Shown here in pieces: positions 54,037 through 63,733 of a stretch of 64,000 nucleotides of DNA. Position 1 is the stretch's first letter. Every line of letters starts with the position of its first letter. Position numbers and translations under genes: made by a program. Origin of the DNA: Maricaulis sp. (GTDB lineage Bacteria > Pseudomonadota > Alphaproteobacteria > Caulobacterales > Maricaulaceae); NCBI RefSeq assembly GCF_017642925.1, contig NZ_JAEPOL010000008.1, positions 62,001 through 126,000 of the forward strand. Reading direction: 5' to 3'. Below the pieces are notes generated by a model, which saw only the letters and a program-made list of their open reading frames with translations, was not told the DNA's origin and did no database searches.

Positions 54037-54306
54037 GGTGAACAGGGTCCGGTTCGGAAGGTCTCGGGGCAGGGCGGGCAGTCGGTCAGGCCGATGTGCG
54101 CCAGCATCCCGTTGCGGCCGCCACGTATCGAACGCGCGCTCCGCACATCCACGCGCCGTTCACCGCGCGGGCGGCGGTGCAGACAGGGGCGGAGGATGTG
54201 GAACAGATCGGCATACGTGTCTGAAGACCGGTGATGAACTTCGCGAACCCGTTGCGAATAGCGTGCACAGGCGGGCGAGGCAATCGCCAGCCGCGCCGGA
54301 GCACAC
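54037..54306 (-). other. 270-nt spacer between trpG and trpD
   Basis: This stretch separates two genes that usually touch. Read on the minus strand it has no clear terminator, no run of Trp codons typical of an attenuator leader, and no recognisable gene. A 72-codon open frame (54304-54086) and part of another have low-complexity products. It may be a decayed gene or carry an internal promoter for trpD. Confidence 0.4.
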
Positions 54307-54897
54307 CTAGGCTGCAGCCGCGTGCGGTTTGCGCGTCATGGCCAGGAAGTTGGCCAGCAGGTCGTGACCGTGTTCCGAGGCGATGGATTCCGGGTGGAAC
54401 TGCACGCCGTGAACCGGCCGCTCGCGGTGGGCCAGACCCATGATCTCGCCATCGCCGGTGCGCGCCGTTACGCGCAGCACGTCCGGCACGCTGTCGGGCT
54501 TCACGGCGAGGGAATGATAGCGTGTCGCGGTGAAGGGATTGGCGAGGCCGGCGAAGACGCCGGTTCCGTCATGCTCGATCGGGCTGGTCTTGCCATGCAT
54601 GATTTCCATCGCCGAGACGACCTTGCCGCCGAACACCTGGCCGATGGATTGGTGGCCCAGGCAGACCCCCAGGATCGGCAGGTCGGCCGGTGCTTTCTCG
54701 ATCAGCCCCAGGCAGATGCCGGCGCGGTCGGGGTCGCAGGGGCCGGGCGACAGCACGATCCCGTCCGGGGCCAGCGCGAGGGCTTCCTCCACGGACATTG
54801 CGTCATTGCGAATGACACGAGTCGTGGCACCCAGTTCCTGGAAGTAGTGCACCAGGTTGAAGGTGAAGCTGTCATAATTGTCGACGATCAGAAGCAT
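54307..54897 (-). CDS. trpG: anthranilate synthase component II (glutamine amidotransferase)
   Basis: Supplies ammonia from glutamine to TrpE. The 196-aa class I amidotransferase has nucleophile Cys79 (GVCLGHQS), the oxyanion region [11 protein letters not shown], and the His-Glu pair in [13 protein letters not shown]. It is not adjacent to trpE: the deacetylase gene, on the other strand, lies between them. The upstream 100 bp is shared with that divergent gene. Confidence 0.95.
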   Translation of the reverse strand: MLLIVDNYDSFTFNLVHYFQELGATTRVIRNDAMSVEEALALAPDGIVLSPGPCDPDRAGICLGLIEKAPADLPILGVCLGHQSIGQVFGGKVVSAMEIMHGKTSPIEHDGTGVFAGLANPFTATRYHSLAVKPDSVPDVLRVTARTGDGEIMGLAHRERPVHGVQFHPESIASEHGHDLLANFLAMTRKPHAAAA

Positions 54898-54959
54898 GGC
54901 TCTCTCCGGTTGGCGGAAATCTAGGCGGTCCGGCCCGTTGCGCCAATCCCGCGGGCTGT

Positions 54960-54974
54960 TTAACGCCGGTTTAA
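54960..54974. promoter_or_regulatory. CtrA box in trpG-deacetylase intergenic region
   Basis: TTAA-CGCCGGT-TTAA is a full match to the CtrA recognition sequence TTAA-N7-TTAA. It ends 23 bp before the deacetylase ATG and lies 63-77 bp upstream of the trpG start. A further GTTAAC half-site lies at 54990-54995. Cell-cycle control of the deacetylase is inferred. Confidence 0.6.
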
Positions 54975-54997
54975 GCCCTTTGGAGCGTGGTTAACGC

Positions 54998-56011
54998 ATG
55001 AAACCCGATCAGCGCCCCCTGATTCGCAGCGCGAGCTCTGCCGTGCCGGCCTTTGCCGGTGCGCTGGTCGCGTCTGCCTATCTCGTTGGTGCTGTAGTGT
55101 TTTCCCTCGCCAGCCAGGCCGGTGAAGCGGATGCGGGCGTGGTGGAGCCGGCCGTTGCCGTTGCCGTTGCGGACGCGGCTGTCGTGATTCGCGAGCCCGC
55201 CCACGCGCAAGGCGGTGCCAAGTCGGTTCGCACGTCCGAAACCGCGCGGACCCGCATGGCCCCGGCGGCCAGCGATATCGATGCCGTCGACGCTTTCCTG
55301 CCGGCCGGGCCGCGCCTTGCCATCGTGATCGACGATGTGGGGCTGGACCTGGCGGCCGCGCGACGCGTCATCGCGCTGGATGCCGGCGTCAGTATCGCCG
55401 TTCTGCCCTATGCCGAGGCTGCCGCGACCGTGTCCTCAGAGGCTTCGGCTGCAGGCCATGATGTCCTGCTGCATATGCCGATGGAGCCCGTGGGACTGGC
55501 CGATCCGGGACCGAACGCCCTGCGTCTGGGCATGAGCGACAGCGATCTTGAGGCCCGGATCCGCTGGGCGATGAGCCGCGTGCCGGAGGCCGTGGGGCTG
55601 AACAATCACATGGGCAGCCGCTTTACCGCCGATCCGCGGGCGATGCGTGTGGCGCTGTCTGCGGTCGCCGACCGCCAGCCGCTGTTTCTCGATTCCCTGA
55701 CGACGGGCGAGAGCCGCGGCCAGGCTGTGGCGGCGGGGCTGGGACTGGACGCGCTGCAGCGAGATATTTTCCTCGATCACGTCCAGACGCCGGCCGAGGT
55801 CACCGCCCGGCTCGACGAAGCCGAGGCGCTGGCCCGTTCGCGCGGCTGGGCGATTGCCATCGGCCATCCGCACGACACGACGCTGGATGTGCTGGAAGCC
55901 TGGATCGCGGATGCGCGCGAGCGCGGCGTGGAATTCGTCACCGTGACGACCCTGTCCGACCAGATCGCCCGCACCGCCACACCGACGGCCGACGCCTCAG
56001 CCCTGCAGTGA
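54998..56011 (+). CDS. divergent polysaccharide deacetylase family protein
   Basis: Predicted envelope enzyme or binding protein of the divergent polysaccharide deacetylase family (DUF610). The 337-aa product has one N-terminal membrane anchor (about 17-39), an Ala/Val-rich linker to about 100, then the domain with LAIVIDDVGLDL at 108-119, LLHMPMEP, LNNHMGSRFT and AIAIGHPHDTTLDVL. In many alphaproteobacteria this gene lies beside a carboxy-terminal protease gene; here it splits the trp cluster. Its 3' end overlaps the trpE 3' end by 15 nt on the other strand. A CtrA box precedes it. Confidence 0.88.
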   Translation: MKPDQRPLIRSASSAVPAFAGALVASAYLVGAVVFSLASQAGEADAGVVEPAVAVAVADAAVVIREPAHAQGGAKSVRTSETARTRMAPAASDIDAVDAFLPAGPRLAIVIDDVGLDLAAARRVIALDAGVSIAVLPYAEAAATVSSEASAAGHDVLLHMPMEPVGLADPGPNALRLGMSDSDLEARIRWAMSRVPEAVGLNNHMGSRFTADPRAMRVALSAVADRQPLFLDSLTTGESRGQAVAAGLGLDALQRDIFLDHVQTPAEVTARLDEAEALARSRGWAIAIGHPHDTTLDVLEAWIADARERGVEFVTVTTLSDQIARTATPTADASALQ

Positions 56012-57493
56012 GTCCTCGGCGGCGCGGAACAGCGCGGCGGCCTTGTTGACCGTTTCCACCCGTTCCGATTCCGGATCGCTGTCGAGCACGACGCCGGCTC
56101 CGGCCTGGACGTGGATCCGTCCGTCCTTCACCACCGCCGTGCGCAGCGCGATACACGTATCCATGCCGCCATCGGCCGAGAAATAGCCCACCGCGCCGGA
56201 ATAGATGCCGCGGCGATGCGGCTCCAGCTCGTCGATGATCTCCATCGCCCGCACTTTCGGCGCGCCGGACACGGTGCCCGCCGGGAAGCCGGCAAAGAGG
56301 GCCGAGACGGCGTCCTCGCCCTCGGCCAGATCGCCTTCGACATTCGAGACGATGTGCATGACGTGGCTGTAGCGCTCGACGATTTCGCGCGAAGTGATGC
56401 GCACCGAACCGGGCTTGGCGACACGGCCGACATCGTTGCGGCCCAGATCGAGCAGCATGAGGTGTTCGGCGCGTTCCTTCGGATCGGCCAGCAGATCGGC
56501 CTCAAAGGCGTCGTCCTCGGCCGGTGTCTTGCCGCGCGGACGCGTGCCGGCGATCGGGCGCACCGTCACCGTACCGTCGCGCAACCGGACCAGGATTTCC
56601 GGGCTGGAGCCGACAATCTCGAAACCGTCAAAGCGGAAGAAGAACAGGAAGGGCGAGGGGTTCAGGCGCCGCAGCGAGCGGTAGAGCCAGAAGGGGTCGG
56701 CCGGATAATCGGCCGAGAAACGCTGGCTTGGCACGACCTGGAAGGCGTCGCCGGCACGGATATAGCCGCGCGCACGGTCAACGGCCTCACGATAGGTCGC
56801 ATCGTCCTGGTTCGAGCTGCGCGGGCCGAGCTCGCCGTCCGGCGTCGCCATGTCTGGCGTTCCGCCGGCGAGCGCATCGAGCGCCATCTGCATGCGTTCC
56901 ACTGCGGCATCATAGGCTTCGCGGGCTGAATACTCGCCGGGACGAACCGGGCTATAGACCTGGATTTCCTGCTTCAGCGCATCGAACACGACCATGACAC
57001 GCGGCCGCAGCAGACAGCTTTCGGGCACGTCCAGCGGGTCCGGTGCGGCATGTTCCGGCAGGCGTTCCAGATAGCGCACCATGTCGTAACCGACATAGCC
57101 GAACAGGCCGGAGGCCAGAGGCGGTGCGCCGTCGGGCAGGGGGCAGCGGGCATCCTCGATCACGCGCCGCAGCGCCTGCATGGGCGGTTCGTCGACGGGC
57201 GTGAATTCGCGGCGGGCCACGGCGAGCCCGCGGGCTTCGGACACTTGTCCGTTGCGGCACTGCCAGATCAGGTCGGGATCGAGACCGATTGCCGAATAGC
57301 GGCCGCGCCAGGCGCCACCTTCCACCGATTCCAGCAGGAAAGTGTCGGCCCGGTTGCGGGCAAGTTTGAGATAGGCGGCGACCGGCGTCAGCAGATCGTC
57401 CACACGCCGGGCCTGGAGTACCGCGGTTTCGCCGCGTTCGAACGCAGCGGCGACGGTTTCGAAGTCCGGCGAGACCGTCGCGCGTACGGTCAT
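55997..57493 (-). CDS. trpE: anthranilate synthase component I
   Basis: Converts chorismate to anthranilate with ammonia from TrpG. The 498-aa product has an N-terminal regulatory region and a chorismate-binding domain with FRFDGFEIVGSSPEILVRL, IAGTRPRGKTP, LLDLGRNDVGRVAKPGSV, FPAGTVSGAPKVRAMEIID and AGAGVVLDSDPE. Its start overlaps the ppiD stop (ATGA), so the two are coupled, a pairing common in alphaproteobacteria. Confidence 0.96.
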   Translation of the reverse strand: MTVRATVSPDFETVAAAFERGETAVLQARRVDDLLTPVAAYLKLARNRADTFLLESVEGGAWRGRYSAIGLDPDLIWQCRNGQVSEARGLAVARREFTPVDEPPMQALRRVIEDARCPLPDGAPPLASGLFGYVGYDMVRYLERLPEHAAPDPLDVPESCLLRPRVMVVFDALKQEIQVYSPVRPGEYSAREAYDAAVERMQMALDALAGGTPDMATPDGELGPRSSNQDDATYREAVDRARGYIRAGDAFQVVPSQRFSADYPADPFWLYRSLRRLNPSPFLFFFRFDGFEIVGSSPEILVRLRDGTVTVRPIAGTRPRGKTPAEDDAFEADLLADPKERAEHLMLLDLGRNDVGRVAKPGSVRITSREIVERYSHVMHIVSNVEGDLAEGEDAVSALFAGFPAGTVSGAPKVRAMEIIDELEPHRRGIYSGAVGYFSADGGMDTCIALRTAVVKDGRIHVQAGAGVVLDSDPESERVETVNKAAALFRAAEDSLQG

Positions 57494-59427
57494 GGCTGGG
57501 TCGTCTGGTCTTGGCCGAGGGCGCGAGCAAAGAGCTGGCGATCGACGGCACCGTCATTCAGCCCGTATTCCTGCTGCAGGGCCTGTTGCAGCGCGATCAG
57601 CACGTCTTCGCCCATCTCGTTGGCGAGCTCTTCCTGCATCGTGGCCATCTCGCTTTCGGAGATCGCGCTCGTATCGGCCGGAATGATCTCGTCCACGCGG
57701 ACCAGCGCATAGCTGCCCGTGCCCGTCTGGACACTGTCCCAGACGCCCGGATCCAGGCTGAAGGCGCGGCTGACGACATTGCGGCCGAAATTCGGAGCCG
57801 TGGCGCTGCGCGTCGTGGTCGTGCTTTCGGTGCGGCCACCGGTCGTCAGGGCGACCACGTCGAGCGGTTCGCCGGCCTGCAGCTGTTCCAGCGCCTCGTC
57901 GGCGCGGGCGGACAATTGCGTGTCGACCTGGATCTCGCGCCAGCGCGCCTCAGCGACATCGCGGACATCGTCCAGCGCACGCGGAGCCGACGGGATGATC
58001 TCGTCGACGCGAACGGTGAAATAGTCGGTCTCGTTGTATTGCTCGAGATCGATGGCAAAGCCCTGGGATTGCTGGAACGCCGTCGCCAGGATGTCGGGAC
58101 CCAGCTCGGTATAGCGCTGCATGTCGATTTCCAGGCTCTCATCGCGGCCATACTGGTCGAGCGGGCCGTAGACCTCGATCGGGGTGCCGGACTGGGCGGC
58201 GGCCTGTTCCAGCGTCGAGCCGCTGGCGCGCGCTTCCTCGAAGGCGGCGATCTGGTCGTAGAGCGCGTCCAGCGCGTCGGCGCGGGCGGCATCCTCGCGC
58301 AGCTGCGGCAGCTGCTCCTCGAAGGTCGGCAATTGCTCGTCTTCCGACATCGTCACCAGAACGGCATTCCAGCCGAACCGGCCCTCGACAGCGGCCGTTG
58401 CGCCTTCGCTCATGGCGAACACGGCTTCGCCGACCTGGCTGTCGGGCACTTCATAAGCCTCGACTTCTTCCAGCTCGACCGGTTCACCCAGGCCCATATC
58501 GGCGGCGATGGCTGTGGCGGTCTCGCCGGCTTCGAGGCGCGATGCGACGGTTTGCGCGGTGGCTTCGTCGGCAGCCGTCAGCTGCACGAAGGAACGGCGG
58601 GCCGGCGTGCCCAGCTGTCCGGTCTCGACCTGGTAGTCATAGGTTTCGCGCAGCATCGTCTCGTCGATCTCGATATCGCGCAGGAAGTCGGCGAGGCGGA
58701 AGCGAACCAGGGTGATGGCGCGGAATTCCGGTGCCGTGAAGACCGGCAGGCCGTTGCGGTCGGTCATGTCCTGATTGTTGGCGATGAAGCTTTCCAGCTG
58801 TTCCTCGGTGGGATCCTCGATCTCGTCGGCGGTCGAGGCATCCAGCAGCAGCGCCGTGATCTGGCGGCGCTCGCGGCGGACGTCGTAACGCGTCTCGGCG
58901 AGGAATTCCGGAGCCGGGACGGATCCGGCCAAGGCAAAGATCAATTGCTGGCGCAGAAGATCGCCCTCCAGCTCGGAGCGGAATTGCGCTTCGGTCATGC
59001 CGTTGTTCTGCAGCACGCTGATCATGGTGTTGTAGTCGAACCGGTCGGTGACCGGATTGCGAAAGGCCGTCTGGCGCGCCGCTTCGTCGACCAGCGCATC
59101 CGGCGAGATGGCGAGACCCAGCTCGCTCGCTTTCGCTTCCAGCGCCGCGAAGGTCGTCAGGCGCTGCAGCACCTGCTCGCCCAGACCGAATTCCAGGGCC
59201 TGTTCGCGGGTGATGTCGGGATTTTCCGTCTGCACGCGCTGCAATTCGCGTTCAAAGGCCTGTGCGACCTGGCGCACCGAAACCTGCTGATTGCCTGCGA
59301 CCACGACGGCGGTCCCGCTGCCGGTGAAGATGCCGCCCACGCCTGTAAATGCAAAGGCGAGCACGATGAGAAGGATGATCACCAGGGCAAACGGCGATTT
59401 GGCGAAGGACCGGAATAGGGTCAGCAT
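57490..59427 (-). CDS. SurA/PpiD-type periplasmic peptidyl-prolyl isomerase
   Basis: Membrane-anchored periplasmic foldase. The 645-aa product has one N-terminal membrane helix (about 13-33), then a SurA-like N-terminal region (FERELQRVQTENPDITREQAL), a parvulin-like domain near 240-360 and an acidic, Gln/Ala-rich C-terminus. The layout is that of PpiD. It heads the minus-strand run into trpE and is divergent from tpiA with a 190-bp gap. Confidence 0.9.
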   Translation of the reverse strand: MLTLFRSFAKSPFALVIILLIVLAFAFTGVGGIFTGSGTAVVVAGNQQVSVRQVAQAFERELQRVQTENPDITREQALEFGLGEQVLQRLTTFAALEAKASELGLAISPDALVDEAARQTAFRNPVTDRFDYNTMISVLQNNGMTEAQFRSELEGDLLRQQLIFALAGSVPAPEFLAETRYDVRRERRQITALLLDASTADEIEDPTEEQLESFIANNQDMTDRNGLPVFTAPEFRAITLVRFRLADFLRDIEIDETMLRETYDYQVETGQLGTPARRSFVQLTAADEATAQTVASRLEAGETATAIAADMGLGEPVELEEVEAYEVPDSQVGEAVFAMSEGATAAVEGRFGWNAVLVTMSEDEQLPTFEEQLPQLREDAARADALDALYDQIAAFEEARASGSTLEQAAAQSGTPIEVYGPLDQYGRDESLEIDMQRYTELGPDILATAFQQSQGFAIDLEQYNETDYFTVRVDEIIPSAPRALDDVRDVAEARWREIQVDTQLSARADEALEQLQAGEPLDVVALTTGGRTESTTTTRSATAPNFGRNVVSRAFSLDPGVWDSVQTGTGSYALVRVDEIIPADTSAISESEMATMQEELANEMGEDVLIALQQALQQEYGLNDGAVDRQLFARALGQDQTTQP

Positions 59428-59616
59428 GGTCAGCAGGGCCTCAGATCAATGTCGCGCGGAAGGTAACGGGGCGGATTCAGGGTCGCAAGCGCCAGTCGCG
59501 GTTGCAGGGCTTGCAGCGCAGCCATCGGGCGCAGGCGCGGTTATTGCCCCGGACGCCGGAGCCGACTAATCCTCGGCAGGCTCGGGGCGGAGCTAGAGAC
59601 AGGCATGGGAGGGGTT

Positions 59617-60366
59617 ATGCCGAGACGGAAACTGATCGCCGGCAACTGGAAAATGAACGGTCTGGCGGCCGATCTGGAATTTCTCGACGCAATCGGACCG
59701 GCCGCAGCGGCAGCGGATGCCGAGGTTCTGATCTGCCCGCCGGCGACACTTTTGGCAGAGGCCGCGCGCCGGGCCGGTGTGCACGGCATCAAGGTGGGCG
59801 GGCAGGATTGCCATGCCGCCGTGTCGGGTGCCCATACCGGCGACATTTCCGCCGCCATGCTGCGCGATGCCGGTGCCAGTCATGCGATTGTCGGTCATTC
59901 GGAGCGCCGTAGCGATCACGGCGAAAGCGACAGCACCGTGCGCGACAAGGCCGTCGCGGCGCTCGAGGCCGGCCTGGTGCCCGTGATCTGCGTCGGTGAA
60001 ACCCAGGCCGAGCGTGAAGCCGGCCGCGAAGAGACCGTGATCGCGGCACAGCTCGCCGGATCCCTGCCGGAAAACCCGGATCAGCGGGAATTGGTCATAG
60101 CTTATGAGCCGGTCTGGGCGATCGGCACCGGGCTGACGGCGGAGCCGGAGGACGTCCAGGCCATGCACGCCTTCATCCGCAGCCGGCTGCCCGACCCTGT
60201 CAACACACGGATTTTGTACGGGGGATCGGTGAAGCCGGACAATGTATCGACGCTGCTCGAATTGCCGGATGTCGATGGGGCCCTGGTGGGCGGTGCATCC
60301 CTGAAAGCTGATGATTTTATACCGATTATCCAGGCCGCCTGTCGCGAATCACAACTATTCCGGTAA
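59617..60366 (+). CDS. tpiA: triose-phosphate isomerase
   Basis: Interconverts glyceraldehyde 3-phosphate and dihydroxyacetone phosphate. The 249-aa product has the substrate Lys12 (AGNWKMNG), catalytic His in AIVGHSERR and Glu in AYEPVWAIGTG, and the phosphate loop ILYGGSVKPDN. The ATG at 59617 has GGAGGGG 2-8 nt upstream, which favours it over the ATG at 59605. It starts the plus-strand run tpiA-receiver-secG-pyrG. Confidence 0.96.
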   Translation: MPRRKLIAGNWKMNGLAADLEFLDAIGPAAAAADAEVLICPPATLLAEAARRAGVHGIKVGGQDCHAAVSGAHTGDISAAMLRDAGASHAIVGHSERRSDHGESDSTVRDKAVAALEAGLVPVICVGETQAEREAGREETVIAAQLAGSLPENPDQRELVIAYEPVWAIGTGLTAEPEDVQAMHAFIRSRLPDPVNTRILYGGSVKPDNVSTLLELPDVDGALVGGASLKADDFIPIIQAACRESQLFR

Positions 60367-60441
60367 GCGGATCGAAACTTCTTTCTGCGCAGTGTTCCGG
60401 TTCGACGATACCTGTCCGCCGAACCGGGAGCTTCTCAGCGC

Positions 60442-61509
60442 ATGGCCGAAACCGACTACGCCCGAGCGTCCGTCCTGCTTTTCGACCCGGTTCACGTGAA
60501 CCAGCGGACGACGCGCTATGCCCTGTTCGAAATCGGCTTCCGGCAGATCGAGTGCGTCTCGTCTCTGCGGGAGTTCAAGTCGACGCTGGCGGAGACGGCG
60601 CCCGCGCTCGTGGTGGCCGAAACCAGCGCGACCGATACGGACATCTTCAACCTTGTGCGCTCGGTGCGCCGCGGCGATCTGGGCAATAACCCGTTCTCCG
60701 TCATGCTGCTGACCACCTGGAGCCGCGACACCTCGCATATCCGCAAGGCCATCGAGTGCGGCGCCGACGACGTGATCGTGCGGCCATTCTCCACCATGTT
60801 TGCGGAAGAGCGGGTCAAGACGCTGATCAAGAACCGCAAGGAATTCATCGTCACCAGCGACTATATCGGCCCTGACCGCCGCAAGGACAGCGAGCGTTCG
60901 TCGGACGCGCCGCCGCTGAAAGTGCCTAACTTCCTGCAGGCAACGGTCGAGAATGACTATGAGGCGCTGAACAACGCCAATCAGTGGATCCGCGAAGCGC
61001 GCGAGACCGTGACGGCCGAGCGCCTGCGCCGTCTGGCGATGCGGATCGTGATCACGGTCGAGCTGCAGATGTCCAAGGCGAGTGGTGGCGACAATCCGCC
61101 GGTCCGGCTGGATGTGGCGGATCTCGGCCGCTCGGCCCGCGAGCTGAAAGCCCAGCTGATCAAGGCCAATCGCCGCGAGGCCGCCGAGGTTGCCGAGGCC
61201 CTGATCGACCAGATCCGCGCCATGGGTGACGGTTCCAGCGTGCCGGCGAGCTCGCTCCGGCTGATCAAGGAATTGTCGATGGGCGCCTATGCCGCCTTTG
61301 CCAATGGCGAGACGCTGGAACGTTCGAAGGACGAAATCGGCCGGACCGTTACCAATCTGCGCAAACGGCTGCAGGCCAAGGCCGATCTGGCCCAGCGCCG
61401 GGCCGAACTGGCCGCCGAGCAGGCGGCGGCATCCGGCGAGGGTGGAGACGTAACCGCAGACGATGCTGGCCAAGACCAGAACGCTGGTATAAAACGCGCC
61501 GCGATGTAG
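60442..61509 (+). CDS. degenerate receiver-domain protein (phospho-Asp replaced by Glu)
   Basis: A 355-aa protein with an N-terminal CheY-like receiver fold at about 9-130 and a helical C-terminal part of unknown type. The receiver keeps Asp15, Thr91/92 and the beta5 segment ADDVIVRPF. However, the phospho-accepting Asp is Glu60 (ALVVAET) and the conserved Lys is Arg114. It is thus unlikely to be switched by phosphorylation and may be locked in an active-like form. Residues 141-147 are YIGPDRR, a motif seen after receiver domains in other alphaproteobacterial proteins. The C-terminus is a coiled-coil-like Ala/Glu/Arg region. No output domain is recognised. Confidence 0.8.
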   Translation: MAETDYARASVLLFDPVHVNQRTTRYALFEIGFRQIECVSSLREFKSTLAETAPALVVAETSATDTDIFNLVRSVRRGDLGNNPFSVMLLTTWSRDTSHIRKAIECGADDVIVRPFSTMFAEERVKTLIKNRKEFIVTSDYIGPDRRKDSERSSDAPPLKVPNFLQATVENDYEALNNANQWIREARETVTAERLRRLAMRIVITVELQMSKASGGDNPPVRLDVADLGRSARELKAQLIKANRREAAEVAEALIDQIRAMGDGSSVPASSLRLIKELSMGAYAAFANGETLERSKDEIGRTVTNLRKRLQAKADLAQRRAELAAEQAAASGEGGDVTADDAGQDQNAGIKRAAM

Positions 61510-61625
61510 CCGGGCTTGGGTTCGCCGATGTGCGGACCCATATGCATTCCGGGCGATATGCATGTGTGTGTCGAGCACATGTGTGTGGAGCCAGACCGGC
61601 AGGTTCCGAAACGACGGCGGTATTC

Positions 61626-61952
61626 ATGACGACAGTCCTCCTGATCATCCAGCTCCTGGTTGCGGCCGGTCTTGTGGGCGTGATCCTGATGCAGCGTTCC
61701 GAAGGCGGAGCCCTCGGGATCGGTGGCGGCGGTGGTGGCATGATGTCCAGCCGCGGTGCCGCCAATGTGCTGACGCGCACGACGATGCTGCTCGGCGCGG
61801 TGTTCATCGCCAATTCCATCCTGCTGGCCGTCGTTGCCAGCGTCGATGCGGATGGCCGCAGCGTGTTCGACCGCACGGTCGACCAGAACCCGGCGATCGG
61901 TGTTCTCGACGAGGAAGAAGAGCCGGGCACGGGTGTTCCCACCGACGGCTAG
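61626..61952 (+). CDS. secG: preprotein translocase subunit SecG
   Basis: Small accessory subunit of the SecYEG protein-export channel. The 108-aa product has two membrane helices (about 3-22 and 57-80) around the family segment LMQRSEGGALGIGGGGGG, and an acidic tail. The ATG at 61626 gives the usual start (MTTVLLIIQLLVAAGLV); the frame is open upstream but the extra residues are Cys/His-rich and not credible. The stretch before it (61510-61625) has two ATATGCAT copies at about 61542 and 61555. Confidence 0.95.
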   Translation: MTTVLLIIQLLVAAGLVGVILMQRSEGGALGIGGGGGGMMSSRGAANVLTRTTMLLGAVFIANSILLAVVASVDADGRSVFDRTVDQNPAIGVLDEEEEPGTGVPTDG

Positions 61953-63662
<1,710 letters not shown>

Positions 63663-63673
63663 ACTTACGTTCC

Positions 63674-63700
63674 ATCCTTCCCCATGATGGGGAAGGATGA
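63674..63700. repeat. 27-bp perfect palindrome downstream of pyrG
   Basis: CATCCTTCCCCAT, one G, then its exact complement, starting 12 bp after the pyrG stop. There is no T-run, so it is not a standard terminator. It may be a dispersed intergenic palindrome or a Rho-independent end that uses the stem alone. Confidence 0.6.
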
Positions 63701-63733
63701 GACAACGTCTCCTCAGCCATTGCGGAGACATTC

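Noticed and set aside
54086-54304. A possible trp leader peptide on the minus strand upstream of trpD
   Set aside because: Only scattered Trp codons, no tandem Trp run and no terminator/antiterminator pair are visible.
61510-61625. An N-terminal extension of SecG with several Cys and His residues
   Set aside because: The standard SecG start with a ribosome-competent ATG is at 61626. The extension does not fit the membrane topology and is probably untranslated leader with repeated ATGCAT words.
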